Part shown: one piece after another, positions 7,967 through 16,702 of the stretch
Layout: the number at the start of each line of letters is the position of its first letter
Position numbering within the stretch: the stretch's first letter is position 1
Source of the DNA: Paenibacillus pasadenensis DSM 19293
GTDB taxonomy: Bacteria; Bacillota; Bacilli; Paenibacillales; Paenibacillaceae
Length of the DNA: 64,000 nt
Direction of reading: 5' to 3'
NCBI RefSeq assembly: GCF_000422485.1
Contig: NZ_AULW01000015.1
Coordinates: forward strand, 186,001 to 250,000
Notes under the pieces: model-generated
Told to the model about the DNA's origin: nothing
The model's database searches: none
Seen by the model: only the letters and a program-made list of their open reading frames with translations
Translations under genes and position numbers: made by a program

Positions 7967-9180
7967 AGATGCAGCTCGAACTTGGCGTGCAGCGCCCGCA
8001 AGGCGTTGCCCATATGCTCCTCGCGGACGAGCACCCAGATCGTCGTGTTGGAGTCGGCGGACTGCAGAATCGGTATGCTTTGCTCCGCAAGCGCCTCCAC
8101 GATCTTCGCCATGACGCCGGGCACGCGGTGCATGCCGCCGCCGATGACCGACACCTTGGCGCAGCCGCTCACCGTCTCCGGCTCGAAGCCGAGCTCCTGC
8201 AGCACGCGCGTCGCTTTGGGCGCGTCGTCGTCCATGACCGTATACAGCGCTCCGGCCGGCGTGACGTTGATGAAGTCGACGCTGATATGATGCCGCGCCA
8301 TCGACTGGAACACCTGCAGCTGCGTGTCGGCGATGCCGTCGACGGTGCGGACGGAAATCTGCGTCACGCCCTGCACATGGGCGATGCCCGTCACATGGCG
8401 GTCCTTGAGCGGCGACGCGAGGCTGAGCGCGGTCGGCAGGTCGGTGACCAGCGTGCCCTCGTCCTCGGAGAAGGTCGAGCGGACGCGCAGCGGAATGCGC
8501 GCCTGCTGGGCGATCTCGACCGCGCGCGGATGGATCACCTTGGCGCCGAGACGGGCCATGTTGCAGATTTCGGCGTAGCCGACGACCGTGAGCGGCTTCG
8601 CATCCTTGACGATGCGCGGATCGGCTGTCAGGATGCCGTTGACATCCGTATAGATGTCGACCATCTCCGCCTGCAGCGCCGCGCCGAGCGCGGTCGCGGA
8701 CGTATCGCTGCCGCCCCGTCCGAGCGTCGTCAGGTCGCCCTGCGCGTCCTGGCCCTGGAAGCCGGTGACGACGACGACCTCGCCCTGCTCCATATGCCGC
8801 TGCATCCGCTCCGTGCGGATCTCCTCGATGCGAGCTTCCCCGAACTGGCTGCCGGTCAGGATGCCGGCGCATCCGCCCGTGAGCGCCACGGCGGGAATCG
8901 AGCGGGCCGCCAGCGCGCTGCAAAGGACGACGGCCGAAATGATCTCGCCGCAGCCCATCAGCAGGTCGCGCTCCCGCGCGCCGAGCTCGCCCCCCTCTTC
9001 CTTGGCGAGCGACAGCAGCGTATCCGTCGCATAGGGATCGCCGGTGCGCCCCATCGCCGAGACGACGACGACGAGCTTATGCCCGGCGGCGCGCTCCCGC
9101 TCGATATGGTTCACGACAAGCTCCCTCGTCTGGCGGGTCGCCACCGACGTCCCGCCGAACTTCAATACCCGTACCCCCAT
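7963..9180 (-). CDS. dapG: Aspartokinase DapG (aspartokinase I type)
   Basis: A 405-aa kinase that phosphorylates aspartate, the first step to lysine, diaminopimelate and dipicolinate. The N-terminal VLKFGGTSV is the kinase signature; VVVVSAMGRTGDPYATD closely follows the B. subtilis DapG sequence. Two ACT modules occupy about residues 260-405. The second of two in-frame ATGs is chosen because AAGGG lies nine nt before it but abuts the first. It is separated from dpaB by a terminator, and asd, which lies between dpaB and dapG in B. subtilis, is absent. Confidence 0.93.
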   Translation of the reverse strand: MGVRVLKFGGTSVATRQTRELVVNHIERERAAGHKLVVVVSAMGRTGDPYATDTLLSLAKEEGGELGARERDLLMGCGEIISAVVLCSALAARSIPAVALTGGCAGILTGSQFGEARIEEIRTERMQRHMEQGEVVVVTGFQGQDAQGDLTTLGRGGSDTSATALGAALQAEMVDIYTDVNGILTADPRIVKDAKPLTVVGYAEICNMARLGAKVIHPRAVEIAQQARIPLRVRSTFSEDEGTLVTDLPTALSLASPLKDRHVTGIAHVQGVTQISVRTVDGIADTQLQVFQSMARHHISVDFINVTPAGALYTVMDDDAPKATRVLQELGFEPETVSGCAKVSVIGGGMHRVPGVMAKIVEALAEQSIPILQSADSNTTIWVLVREEHMGNALRALHAKFELHL

Positions 9181-9256
9181 TGATGTCATCCCTTCTCTGC
9201 CCTTGATGCAAGCAGAACAAACCCGCTTGAAGGCGAGGACCGCGGCCCCCGCCTGT

Positions 9257-9291
9257 AAAAAAAGCCGCCAGCGTAAAGCTCGCTGCCGGCT
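9257..9291 (-). terminator. Rho-independent terminator after dpaB
   Basis: An 11-bp stem with one mismatch (9263-9273 with 9281-9291, 7-nt loop) is followed on the minus strand by seven T. It ends the dpaA-dpaB unit and separates it from dapG. Confidence 0.88.
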
Positions 9292-9339
9292 GTCTATCGT
9301 TGGTGCTTGCAGCGGATCCGGCCGGTCAGGCCGCTCCGC

Positions 9340-9927
9340 TCACGCCCTCTCGACGAGGACCGGCTGCATCTGCCTGCCCTGCAGGGCATGCTCGCAAGCC
9401 TCCATCACCAGGTCCATGCGGGCGACGAGCGAGTTCGGCTTGTTCACCGGATCGTCCTGGCCGAACGGCACGAAGTAGATGTTCTTCGCGACCATGAGCT
9501 TGGCGATGTTGGCCATGTTGAGGCCGAGCCCGTCGTTGGTGGAGATGGCCAGCACGACCGGACGGCCGTTGCGCATCTGGGCCTTGGCCGCCATGAGCAC
9601 CGCTCCGTCGGTCAGCGCGTTGGCGAGCTTGCTCGTCGTATTGCCGGTGCACGGCGCGATGAGCATGACGTCCAGCCGCTTGGACGGGCCGAGCGGCTCC
9701 GCCTGCACGACGGTCGAGATGATCTCGTTGCCGGTGATCTCCGTCAGCTGCCGCCTCCACTCCGCCGCCGTGCCGAACCGGGTATCCGTCGTCATCAGGC
9801 TCTGCGTGACGATCGGCACCACGTCCGCGCCTGCGTCGACGAACCGCTGAATCTGCGGCATCACTTCGGCGAAGGTGCAGTGGGAGCCCGAAAGCGCGTA
9901 GCCGACCGTAAGTCCGTTCCAGTTCAT
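9340..9927 (-). CDS. dpaB: Dipicolinate synthase subunit B
   Basis: A 195-aa flavoprotein-like subunit (SpoVFB) that works with DpaA in the mother cell to make dipicolinic acid. Recognisable segments are VGYALSGSHCTFAEV at the N-terminus, IVTQSLMTTDTRFG and the phosphate-loop-like APCTGNTTSKLANA. Its ATG overlaps the dpaA stop as ATGA, with GGGGGA eight nt upstream. It is the last gene before a strong terminator. Confidence 0.94.
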   Translation of the reverse strand: MNWNGLTVGYALSGSHCTFAEVMPQIQRFVDAGADVVPIVTQSLMTTDTRFGTAAEWRRQLTEITGNEIISTVVQAEPLGPSKRLDVMLIAPCTGNTTSKLANALTDGAVLMAAKAQMRNGRPVVLAISTNDGLGLNMANIAKLMVAKNIYFVPFGQDDPVNKPNSLVARMDLVMEACEHALQGRQMQPVLVERA

Positions 9928-10823
9928 TGTGCATTCCCCCGCGCGCTGATCTCTTCCAAAATCAGCTGAGTGACACAATCCGCTATGATGCGACCAGCGG
10001 TCACGGGGGCGACGATGCCGGGCAGTCCCGGTGCCAGAATGGCCTTGAGGCCGCGCTTCTCCGCGAAGCGGAAATCAGTGCCGCCCGGCTTGGAGGCCAG
10101 GTCGATGATGACCGCGCGGGAAGGCATTCTGGCTATCATTTGCGCTGTGACTATCATAGTGGGAATTGTGTTAAAAAGCAAGTCGATGTTGCCCGCATGA
10201 TCCTGCAGATCCCGCGTGTAGAAAGGCTTCGCGCCCATCTCCGCCGCCCTCGCGAACGGCTCGGGACGGTTCACGCCGGCCAGCACGGTCGCCCCCAGCC
10301 CCTGCAGCGTGCGCACGAGCGTCAGTCCGGTGCGGCCGAGGCCGAGAACCATGCAGGTCGATCCGTGGATCGTGATGTCCGTATGCTCGATCGCCATCTT
10401 GACGGCTCCTTCGGCCGTCGGAATCGAATTCAGGATGGCGACGTCGTCCCGCTCGAACAGCTCGACGAGGCCGAGGCCGTGCTCGCGGCACAGCTCCTTC
10501 AGATACGGTCTGGCCATGCCCGCATAGATCGTGGCGTGCTTCGGCAGCCGGGCGAGCATCGCGCCCGTGAGCCGCAGCTCGCTGTCGCTGAAGGCCGCCG
10601 GAATGAGGCCGGCGTCGTCGGTGCCTACTGCCGGCAGGATCACCGCATCCGTCTTGTCAAACAGCTCTTCCCGCAGCTCGGAGTCCGAGCTGTCTCCGGG
10701 AAGGGTACGAAGCCCGTCGAATCCGGACACCGTAAGCGAAGCATCCAGCTCGGACAGCCTGCGGATGACCTCAAGCTGTCTTGCATCGCCGCCGATCAGC
10801 AGCACCTGAACGCCGGTCAGCAT
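9924..10823 (-). CDS. dpaA: Dipicolinate synthase subunit A
   Basis: A 299-aa NAD(P)-binding subunit (SpoVFA) of dipicolinate synthase, which oxidises a dihydrodipicolinate precursor in the mother cell. It begins MLTGVQVLLIGGDARQLEV like the B. subtilis protein; a second dinucleotide fold has VLGLGRTGLTLVRTL near residue 160, and APGLPGIVAP marks the conserved C-terminus. The start at MLTG follows homology, although its GAGAGG site is 13 nt away; an ATG eight codons upstream has no better site. A candidate sigma-K promoter lies upstream (10929-10956). Confidence 0.94.
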   Translation of the reverse strand: MLTGVQVLLIGGDARQLEVIRRLSELDASLTVSGFDGLRTLPGDSSDSELREELFDKTDAVILPAVGTDDAGLIPAAFSDSELRLTGAMLARLPKHATIYAGMARPYLKELCREHGLGLVELFERDDVAILNSIPTAEGAVKMAIEHTDITIHGSTCMVLGLGRTGLTLVRTLQGLGATVLAGVNRPEPFARAAEMGAKPFYTRDLQDHAGNIDLLFNTIPTMIVTAQMIARMPSRAVIIDLASKPGGTDFRFAEKRGLKAILAPGLPGIVAPVTAGRIIADCVTQLILEEISARGNAQ

Positions 10824-10928
10824 GCTGGCGTCACATCCTCTCCCCATAATCGCGTCGTACGGCTTCCTTACGATTCCATCGCAAACGACCGCCCGCCGAA
10901 GCCTGCAGCCGTTTTGCCTGGTATAGGG

Positions 10929-10956
10929 CAGTTTATGCCGCAGGGCGGGCGGGGGT
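10929..10956 (-). promoter_or_regulatory. Candidate sigma-K promoter of dpaA-dpaB
   Basis: On the minus strand AC (10956-10955), 17 nt, CATAAACTG (10937-10929). The sigma-K consensus is AC-16/17-CATANNNTA; only the last base differs. It lies between the dut terminator and dpaA, and dpaAB of B. subtilis is a sigma-K operon. The short -35 makes chance matches likely, so this is tentative. Confidence 0.5.
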
Positions 10957-10995
10957 TACTGTCGGGCCGCCGCGGATCACGCCGCAGCCGAGCCC

Positions 10996-11047
10996 GAAAA
11001 AGCCGCAGCCGCGGCCATCCCGTAAAAGGACGGCCGCGGCTGCGGCT
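10996..11047 (-). terminator. Rho-independent terminator after dut
   Basis: A perfect 16-bp GC-rich stem (11001-11016 with 11032-11047) with a 15-nt loop is followed on the minus strand by five T. It closes the ylxY-mlpA-dut unit before the dpaA promoter region. Confidence 0.93.
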
Positions 11048-11080
11048 AAGCTATAGGCTATGGAAGAGGCGTCGCTCGGC

Positions 11081-11524
11081 TCACTTGCCCGTATGGCCGA
11101 AGCCTCCGGCTCCGCGAGCCGTATCGGGAAGCTCGTCCGCCTCCTCGATCGCCACGGGAGGCACGGACTGGAACACCATCTGGGCGATCCGCTCGCCCCG
11201 CGCGATGAGGAACGGCTCCTCGCCGTGGTTGATCAGCAGCACCTTGACCTCGCCGCGATAGTCGGCGTCGATCGTGCCGGGCGAATTGAGGCAGGTGACG
11301 CCGTGCTTGTAGGCGAGCCCGCTGCGGGGGCGGATCTGCGCCTCGAGCTCCGGCGGCATCGCCATCGCGAAGCCCGTCGGGACGAGGATGCGCGCTCCCG
11401 GCTGGAGCACGACCGGCTCCGCGACGGCGGCGTGCAGGTCGAAGCCCGCCGCAGCGGCGGACATGCGCGCCGGAAGCGGCACGTCCTCGTTGCCCGGAAG
11501 CCGCTTAAATTGGACTTGATGCAA
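11081..11524 (-). CDS. dut: Deoxyuridine 5'-triphosphate nucleotidohydrolase
   Basis: A 147-aa trimeric dUTPase that hydrolyses dUTP to dUMP, keeping uracil out of DNA. All five family motifs are present: [32 protein letters not shown] and the C-terminal P-loop-like GAGGFGHTG. The start is TTG with GGAGGG five nt upstream, inside the 3' end of mlpA (20-bp overlap), so it is probably translationally coupled to it. In B. subtilis this position after mlpA is held by ymxH; dut here is a change of neighbour. Confidence 0.94.
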   Translation of the reverse strand: MHQVQFKRLPGNEDVPLPARMSAAAAGFDLHAAVAEPVVLQPGARILVPTGFAMAMPPELEAQIRPRSGLAYKHGVTCLNSPGTIDADYRGEVKVLLINHGEEPFLIARGERIAQMVFQSVPPVAIEEADELPDTARGAGGFGHTGK

Positions 11525-12770
11525 AGCGGTCCCTCCTCAGAGCCGCGGCCGGCCCTTCTTCCGTTCCGACCATCGCGACGGCGAAAGGCTTCTCCAGCAT
11601 GCGCGCGGTGACGGTACGGATGTCCCCCATCGTCACGGCCTCGATGCGCTCGATGATCTCGTCCATCGTGAAGTGGCGGCCGAGCATGAGCTCGTTTTTG
11701 CCGTTGCGGTTCATGCGGCTGCTCGTGCTCTCCAGGCTGAGGATGAGGCTCCCCTTGAGCTGCTCCTTGCCCCGGCGCAGCTCCGCCTCGCTCAGGCCCG
11801 ATGCGGAGACGTCGGCGAGCAGCTCCATCGTCAGGTCCAGCACGTCGGCCGTCTGCTTGGGCGCCGTGCCCGCATAGACGGTGAACAGGCCGGAGTCCGC
11901 ATAGGAGGTATGGTAGGAGTAGACGGAGTAGGCCAGGCCGCGCTTCTCGCGGATCTCCTGGAACAGGCGCGAGCTCATCCCGCCGCCGAGGGCGTTGTTG
12001 AGGAGCACCATCGCATACAGCTTGTCGTCGTCGATCGAGCAGCCGGGGAACGTGAGGCAGATATGGTTCTGCTCCGTCTGCTTCGGATGGAACAGATACT
12101 GCCCGTTGAACGCCGCAGGCGTCAGGCTGCGGCCGGCGCCGCGCGCGCTCATGCCCGAGAATTTCTCCTCCAGCAGCGCGAGCAGCGCCTTCTCCTCAAT
12201 GTTGCCCGCCACGCTGATGACGGTATTCTCGATCGTATATTGATCCTGCATATAACGGCGCAGGTCGTCCGGTCCCATCGCCTCCAGCCGCTCCTCCAGG
12301 CCGAGGATCGAATAGGCGAGCGGATGGTCCCCGTACGACGCGCGCGAAGCCTCGTCATGGACCTTGTCGTCCGGCGTATCCTCGTACATCGAGATTTCCT
12401 CGAGGATGACGTTTTTCTCCTTGGCCAGCTCCTCCTCGTCGAAGCGGGAGTTGAAGAACATGTCCGCCAGCGCGTCGATCGCGAGCGGCAGATGCAGGTC
12501 AAGCACCTTCGCGAAGTAGCATGTATATTCTTTGGCTGTGAATGCGTTCACGTTGCCCCCGATGCCGTCGAACAGATCCGCGATGTCCTTGGCGCTGCGC
12601 GTATCGGTGCCTTTGAACAGCATGTGCTCGATGAAATGGGAGATGCCGTTGTTGGCCGGGGTTTCGCTGCGCGAGCCCGTCTTCACCCAAATCCCGAAGG
12701 AAACGGAGCGGCAGGTCGGGATCGGTTCCGCGACGACGCGAAGCCCGTTGCTTAGTCGATATAGATTCAC
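11505..12770 (-). CDS. mlpA: M16-family zinc metalloprotease MlpA/YmxG
   Basis: A 421-aa processing-peptidase-like protein with the inverted zinc motif HFIEH near residue 50, the downstream Glu region, and the second M16 lobe. Sequences such as [18 protein letters not shown] and [18 protein letters not shown] are close to B. subtilis MlpA. I chose the GTG at 12770 because AGGAGG lies seven nt upstream and homology begins there; the frame is open further upstream without a site. It sits 40 bp after ylxY and overlaps dut, so it belongs to the sigma-E-type unit. Confidence 0.93.
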   Translation of the reverse strand: MNLYRLSNGLRVVAEPIPTCRSVSFGIWVKTGSRSETPANNGISHFIEHMLFKGTDTRSAKDIADLFDGIGGNVNAFTAKEYTCYFAKVLDLHLPLAIDALADMFFNSRFDEEELAKEKNVILEEISMYEDTPDDKVHDEASRASYGDHPLAYSILGLEERLEAMGPDDLRRYMQDQYTIENTVISVAGNIEEKALLALLEEKFSGMSARGAGRSLTPAAFNGQYLFHPKQTEQNHICLTFPGCSIDDDKLYAMVLLNNALGGGMSSRLFQEIREKRGLAYSVYSYHTSYADSGLFTVYAGTAPKQTADVLDLTMELLADVSASGLSEAELRRGKEQLKGSLILSLESTSSRMNRNGKNELMLGRHFTMDEIIERIEAVTMGDIRTVTARMLEKPFAVAMVGTEEGPAAALRRDRFASSPI

Positions 12771-12810
12771 CGGTTCTCCTCCTCGAAGTTTAACTATCAT
12801 CATATCAAAA

Positions 12811-13794
12811 TCAGCGGCCGCTCTCAACCGCGCCGTCCAGCCGCTCCTCGGAAAGCGTCTCGCTCACCGGGACGAGGCTCAGCCCTTTTTGCTTGGCCGA
12901 ATCGATGATGCCCTGAAGCGCGCGGCTCGACGCATAGGTCGGATGCATCAGCACCAGCGAGCCCGGCTTCAGGCCGCGGGATATTTTGGCGAGCACCGCA
13001 TGCGGCTGCGGCTTCATCCAATCGACCGTGTCGAGCGTCCACAGCACCGTCGTCATGCCCTGCTCCCGCGCGGCCTTCACCGTGAGCGCGTTGAAGCTGC
13101 CTGACGGAGGCGCGAAATAAAGGCTTTTCACGCCGAGCGTCTGCTCGATCAGCGAGCTCGTGCGCTCGATCTGGCTTCGCTGCTGCGCCGGGCCGAGCCG
13201 GCTCATGTCGGGATGGGTGTAGGCATGGTTGCCGATCTCATGGCCGCCCTCCTTGATCTTGAGCGCCAGCTCCGGGTATCGCTTCAGCCAGCTGCCGTCC
13301 AGGAAAAACGTCGCCTTCACCTCGTTGCGCCGCAGCGTCTCGAGCATCGGCTCCAAATATTCGTTGCCCCAGGCCACATTGATCATGAGCGAGGCGGCAG
13401 GCTTGGCCGGATTGCCCTTGTAGACCGGCTCCAGCGGAAAGTCCGCCAGCCTTTTGGCCGGCGCGACCGGCTTGTAGCGGAACGTCAATCCATCCTCCGG
13501 CCGCTGCAGCGTCGCCCGGTAGGACGCCTCCACGTCGACCTCCCGGCCCTCGTAGCCTGGAATGGCGCGGAACCAGCGGTCGACCGACGCGTCGACCGGC
13601 GGCACGTAGCGGCTCGCCGCCTCCTCCCGGATCTGATCCAGCAGCGAGCGGTCCGCGTCCCTCGCCGCCATCGCCGCGCGCAGCTCGCCGTCTCCCAGCG
13701 AGCGGACATACGTTCCGGCCGGGCTCCAGGCCGCAGCCGCGAGCACCAGCACGGCCCCGCATGCGGCCGACGCGCACCATGCACGGAGATTCAT
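12811..13794 (-). CDS. ylxY: YlxY-type polysaccharide deacetylase-like protein
   Basis: A 327-aa exported NodB-fold protein with an N-terminal signal/anchor (about 5-27). The fold's metal histidines are present in EIGNHAYTHPD and the late motifs DTVDWMKP and LVLMHPT are recognisable. However, motif 1, normally TFDDG, reads INVAWGN, and the motif 3 arginine (RPPYG) is replaced in APPSGSF. It may therefore be inactive or have altered chemistry. The ATG at 13794 follows GGAGGGTG. A near-perfect sigma-E-type promoter lies 30 nt upstream, consistent with a mother-cell role in sporulation. The order pnp-ylxY-mlpA matches B. subtilis. Confidence 0.87.
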   Translation of the reverse strand: MNLRAWCASAACGAVLVLAAAAWSPAGTYVRSLGDGELRAAMAARDADRSLLDQIREEAASRYVPPVDASVDRWFRAIPGYEGREVDVEASYRATLQRPEDGLTFRYKPVAPAKRLADFPLEPVYKGNPAKPAASLMINVAWGNEYLEPMLETLRRNEVKATFFLDGSWLKRYPELALKIKEGGHEIGNHAYTHPDMSRLGPAQQRSQIERTSSLIEQTLGVKSLYFAPPSGSFNALTVKAAREQGMTTVLWTLDTVDWMKPQPHAVLAKISRGLKPGSLVLMHPTYASSRALQGIIDSAKQKGLSLVPVSETLSEERLDGAVESGR

Positions 13795-13823
13795 CTGCCT
13801 CACCCTCCACCTGTTCTCCCCCC

Positions 13824-13852
13824 AATGTATGAGGAGATCAAGGCGATTATGC
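13824..13852 (-). promoter_or_regulatory. Sigma-E-type promoter of ylxY-mlpA-dut
   Basis: On the minus strand GCATAAT (13852-13846), 14 nt, CATACATT (13831-13824). The -10 fits the sigma-E consensus CATACAHT at all eight positions and the -35 fits KMATATT at six of seven with the expected spacing. It lies after the pnp terminator and 30 nt before the ylxY ATG. Confidence 0.75.
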
Positions 13853-13917
13853 GGCTTGGCCCATTTCTCCGGGACAGGTCCGGATTCGGCGGCGGGACGC
13901 GGCGGCGCCAAGGCAAT

Positions 13918-13950
13918 AAAAAAGAATCAGAGGCGACGCTCTGATTCTTG
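13918..13950 (-). terminator. Rho-independent terminator after pnp
   Basis: A perfect 11-12-bp stem, AAGAATCAGAG with CTCTGATTCTT around a 5-nt loop, is followed on the minus strand by a T-tract. It lies 20 nt after the pnp stop. Confidence 0.93.
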
Positions 13951-13970
13951 GTTCGTGCTGCTCGGCGGCT

Positions 13971-16070
13971 CTAGGAGCCGGCTGGCGTCTCAGCGGTGAG
14001 GACCGCTTTGCGGGACAGATTGATGCGTCCCTGTCCGTCGATCTCGGTCACCTTGACGGTAATGACGTCGCCGATGCTGACCGCGTCCTCGGTCTTCGCG
14101 ACGCGCTCGGTCGACAGCTGCGAGATGTGGACGAGGCCGTCCTTGTTCGGCAGGATCTCGACGAACGCGCCGAACTTCTCGATGCGCTTGACCGTGCCGG
14201 TGTAGATCTCGCCGACGACGACTTCCTTGACGATGCCCTCGATGATCGAGCGCGCGCGCTTGTTCATCTCTTCGTTGGACGAAGCGATGTACACCATGCC
14301 GTCCTGCTCGATGTCGATCTTGACGCCGGTCTCTTCGATGATCTTGTTGATGATCTTGCCGCCGGCGCCGATGACGTCGCGGATCTTGTCCGGGTTGATG
14401 CGGAGCGTCATGATCTTCGGCGCGTACTGCGACAGGCTCGCGCGCGGCTTGTCCATGACCTCGTTCATCTTGCCGAGGATATGCATCCGGCCGACGCGCG
14501 CCTGCTCGAGCGCCTGCGTCAGGATGCTGCGGTCGATGCCGTCGATCTTGATGTCCATCTGGATCGCGGTGACGCCTTCCGCCGTGCCGGCTACTTTAAA
14601 GTCCATGTCGCCGAGATGGTCTTCCATCCCCTGGATGTCCGACAGGATGGAGAAATGGTCTCCGTCCTTGATGAGGCCCATCGCCACGCCGGCTACCGGA
14701 GCCTTGATCGGCACGCCGGCATCCATCATCGCCAGCGAGCTGGCGCAGATGCTTGCCTGGGACGTGGAGCCGTTGGACTCCAGCACCTCGGAGACGAGGC
14801 GGATCGTGTACGGGAAGTCCGCTTCGGACGGCAGCACCTTGGAGAGCGCGCGCTCTCCGAGAGCGCCGTGGCCGATCTCGCGGCGGCCCGGAGCGCGCAG
14901 CGGACGGGCTTCGCCGACGCTGAACGGAGGGAAATTGTAATGGTGCATGAACCGCTTGGTCGTTTCCGGGCTGATTCCGTCGAGAATCTGCACATCGCCG
15001 AGAGCGCCGAGGGTGCAGATGCTGAGCGCTTGCGTCTGGCCGCGCGTGAACAGGCCCGTGCCGTGCGTGCGAGGCAGCAGGTTGACATCGCATTCGATCG
15101 GACGGATCTCGTCCAGTCCGCGTCCGTCCGGACGGATCTTGTCATGCGTGATCAGGCGGCGCACTTCTTCCTTGACGATGTCGTACAGCGTTTCCTTCAC
15201 GTCGCCCATGCGCTCCGGCTGGTCGGCGTACAGCTCCTCGAAATGCGCCACCGTCTCGCGGTTGATGGCGTCGATCGCTTCCTGGCGAGCATGCTTCTCC
15301 TCGATCCGGATCGCTTCCACGAGGCGAGCGGACGCGAAGCCGCGCACCTCGGCGCTCGTCTCGGCGTCGACGGCATGGAGCACGACGTCCATCTTCGGCT
15401 TGCCGCTCAGAGCGGTCAGCTCGTCGATCGTCGCGCAGATCTTCTTGATTTCGTCATGGCCGAACATGATCGCTTCGAGCATGACTTCCTCGGACACCTC
15501 GTTCGCCTCGGCCTCGACCATCATGATCGCGTCGCGGGTTCCGGATACGACGACATGGATGTCGCTCTTCTCTTCCTGCTCGACGGTCGGGTTGATGACG
15601 AACTCGCCGTCCACGCGGCCGACGATGACGCCGCCGATCGGGCCGTTGAACGGAACGTCGGACACGCTCAGCGCGGCGCCCGTGCCGATCATCGCCGCGA
15701 TTTCCGGTGGGCAGTCCTGATCGACGCTCATGACGAGGTTGAGCACCTGCACGTCGTTGCGGAAGCCTTCCGGGAACAGCGGGCGGATCGGACGGTCCGT
15801 CAGGCGGCTCGACAGGATCGCCTTTTCGCTCGGGCGTCCCTCGCGCTTGATGAAGCCGCCCGGGATTTTGCCGACGGCATAAAGACGCTCTTCGTAGTTG
15901 ACCGTCAACGGGAAGAAGTCCAGATCCTTCGGACCCGAGGACGCGGTCACCGTGCAGAGAATGACGGTATCGCCGTAGCGCACCGTAACCGCCGCGTTGG
16001 CCTGCTTCGCCAGGCGTCCGGTCTCGAGTACGAGCTCGCGGCCGCCGAGTGTCATTTGAACCTGGTGCAT
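13971..16070 (-). CDS. pnp: Polynucleotide phosphorylase
   Basis: A 699-aa phosphorolytic 3'-5' exoribonuclease. Two RNase PH domains (about 1-230 and 310-545, the second with [15 protein letters not shown]), then a KH domain with [12 protein letters not shown] (about 560) and an S1 domain at the C-terminus. The ATG at 16070 is preceded by AGGAGGG with good spacing; an in-frame ATG nine codons upstream has none. It follows rpsO and its terminator, and ends at a strong terminator of its own. Confidence 0.97.
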   Translation of the reverse strand: MHQVQMTLGGRELVLETGRLAKQANAAVTVRYGDTVILCTVTASSGPKDLDFFPLTVNYEERLYAVGKIPGGFIKREGRPSEKAILSSRLTDRPIRPLFPEGFRNDVQVLNLVMSVDQDCPPEIAAMIGTGAALSVSDVPFNGPIGGVIVGRVDGEFVINPTVEQEEKSDIHVVVSGTRDAIMMVEAEANEVSEEVMLEAIMFGHDEIKKICATIDELTALSGKPKMDVVLHAVDAETSAEVRGFASARLVEAIRIEEKHARQEAIDAINRETVAHFEELYADQPERMGDVKETLYDIVKEEVRRLITHDKIRPDGRGLDEIRPIECDVNLLPRTHGTGLFTRGQTQALSICTLGALGDVQILDGISPETTKRFMHHYNFPPFSVGEARPLRAPGRREIGHGALGERALSKVLPSEADFPYTIRLVSEVLESNGSTSQASICASSLAMMDAGVPIKAPVAGVAMGLIKDGDHFSILSDIQGMEDHLGDMDFKVAGTAEGVTAIQMDIKIDGIDRSILTQALEQARVGRMHILGKMNEVMDKPRASLSQYAPKIMTLRINPDKIRDVIGAGGKIINKIIEETGVKIDIEQDGMVYIASSNEEMNKRARSIIEGIVKEVVVGEIYTGTVKRIEKFGAFVEILPNKDGLVHISQLSTERVAKTEDAVSIGDVITVKVTEIDGQGRINLSRKAVLTAETPAGS

Positions 16071-16187
16071 GATATCCCTCCTATTTGTTGAATCCATTCG
16101 ACAGGCAGCTTCCGAATCCTCTGCCCTCCAGCTGCGCGAGCGGCAGGGAACGAATTATGTATGGGTGCAGGTAAGGTTTCCTTCATG

Positions 16188-16249
16188 ATAAAAAGCAACC
16201 CGGCTGCGCCTCGTCCGGAATCCCGGACAGCTTGCAAACCAGGTTGCTT
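16188..16249 (-). terminator. Branched terminator after rpsO
   Basis: An outer stem pairs 16193-16203 with 16239-16249 (AAGCAACC with GGTTGCTT, one mismatch), and an inner hairpin GTCCGG-AATC-CCGGAC (16213-16228) sits in its loop. A T-tract follows on the minus strand. It lies just beyond the rpsO stop and before pnp, so some readthrough into pnp is possible. Confidence 0.82.
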
Positions 16250-16266
16250 CTTTTACAGCGGCATTC

Positions 16267-16536
16267 CTAGCGGCGAAGGCCAAGCTTCTCGATCAGAGCG
16301 CTGTAACGGCGTACATCGTTGTTTTTCAGGTAAGCCAGCAGCTTGCGGCGCTGACCGACCATTTTCAGAAGACCGCGGCGCGAGTGGTGATCCTTCTTGT
16401 GCGTCCGCAGGTGGTCTGTCAGGTTGACGATGTTCTGAGTCAGGATAGCGACCTGAACCTCGGGGGAACCCGTGTCAGTTGCATGCGTCTTGTGCTCTTC
16501 GATGAGCTCTTGCTTGCGTTCTTGCGTAAGTGCCAT
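16267..16536 (-). CDS. rpsO: 30S ribosomal protein S15
   Basis: An 89-aa primary 16S rRNA-binding protein, of standard length. Diagnostic segments are [34 protein letters not shown] and [16 protein letters not shown] precedes the ATG. Its promoter lies about 125 nt upstream near the end of ribF, leaving a structured leader that may serve S15 autoregulation. The pair rpsO-pnp is conserved across bacteria. Confidence 0.97.
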   Translation of the reverse strand: MALTQERKQELIEEHKTHATDTGSPEVQVAILTQNIVNLTDHLRTHKKDHHSRRGLLKMVGQRRKLLAYLKNNDVRRYSALIEKLGLRR

Positions 16537-16539
16537 CCA

Positions 16540-16660
16540 TGTTCACCTCCAAATTCGTTATCGTTGCCTAAGTCGCCGTCAGCCTCGCCGCCGCCGGTGA
16601 GAGCGGCCGGCCAAGCCGGGGCCAGCGTATCCAGAGGAAGCCTCTTGGACAACATGACAC
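16540..16660 (-). promoter_or_regulatory. rpsO 5' leader
   Basis: A predicted untranslated leader of about 115 nt. It contains CCAAGAGG-CTT-CCTCTGG (a hairpin with a bulge) and a GC-rich set of complementary blocks before the ribosome-binding site. S15 represses its own mRNA through leader structures in several bacteria; here the role is inferred from position and structure only. Confidence 0.45.
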
Positions 16661-16689
16661 AGTATAGCATCAACGGAGCCTAAAGTAAA
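16661..16689 (-). promoter_or_regulatory. Sigma-A promoter of rpsO
   Basis: On the minus strand TTTACT (16689-16684), 17 nt, TATACT (16666-16661), with an extended TGC before the -10. It lies just downstream of the ribF stop codon. Confidence 0.7.
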
Positions 16690-16702
16690 CCGGAATGCTC
16701 CG

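Noticed and set aside
9181-9256. Lysine riboswitch or T-box before dapG
   Set aside because: The gap is too short after the dpaB terminator and no typical conserved elements are visible.
14127-16091. A 654-codon plus-strand open frame opposite pnp
   Set aside because: Same codon-bias artefact, fully antisense to a conserved gene.
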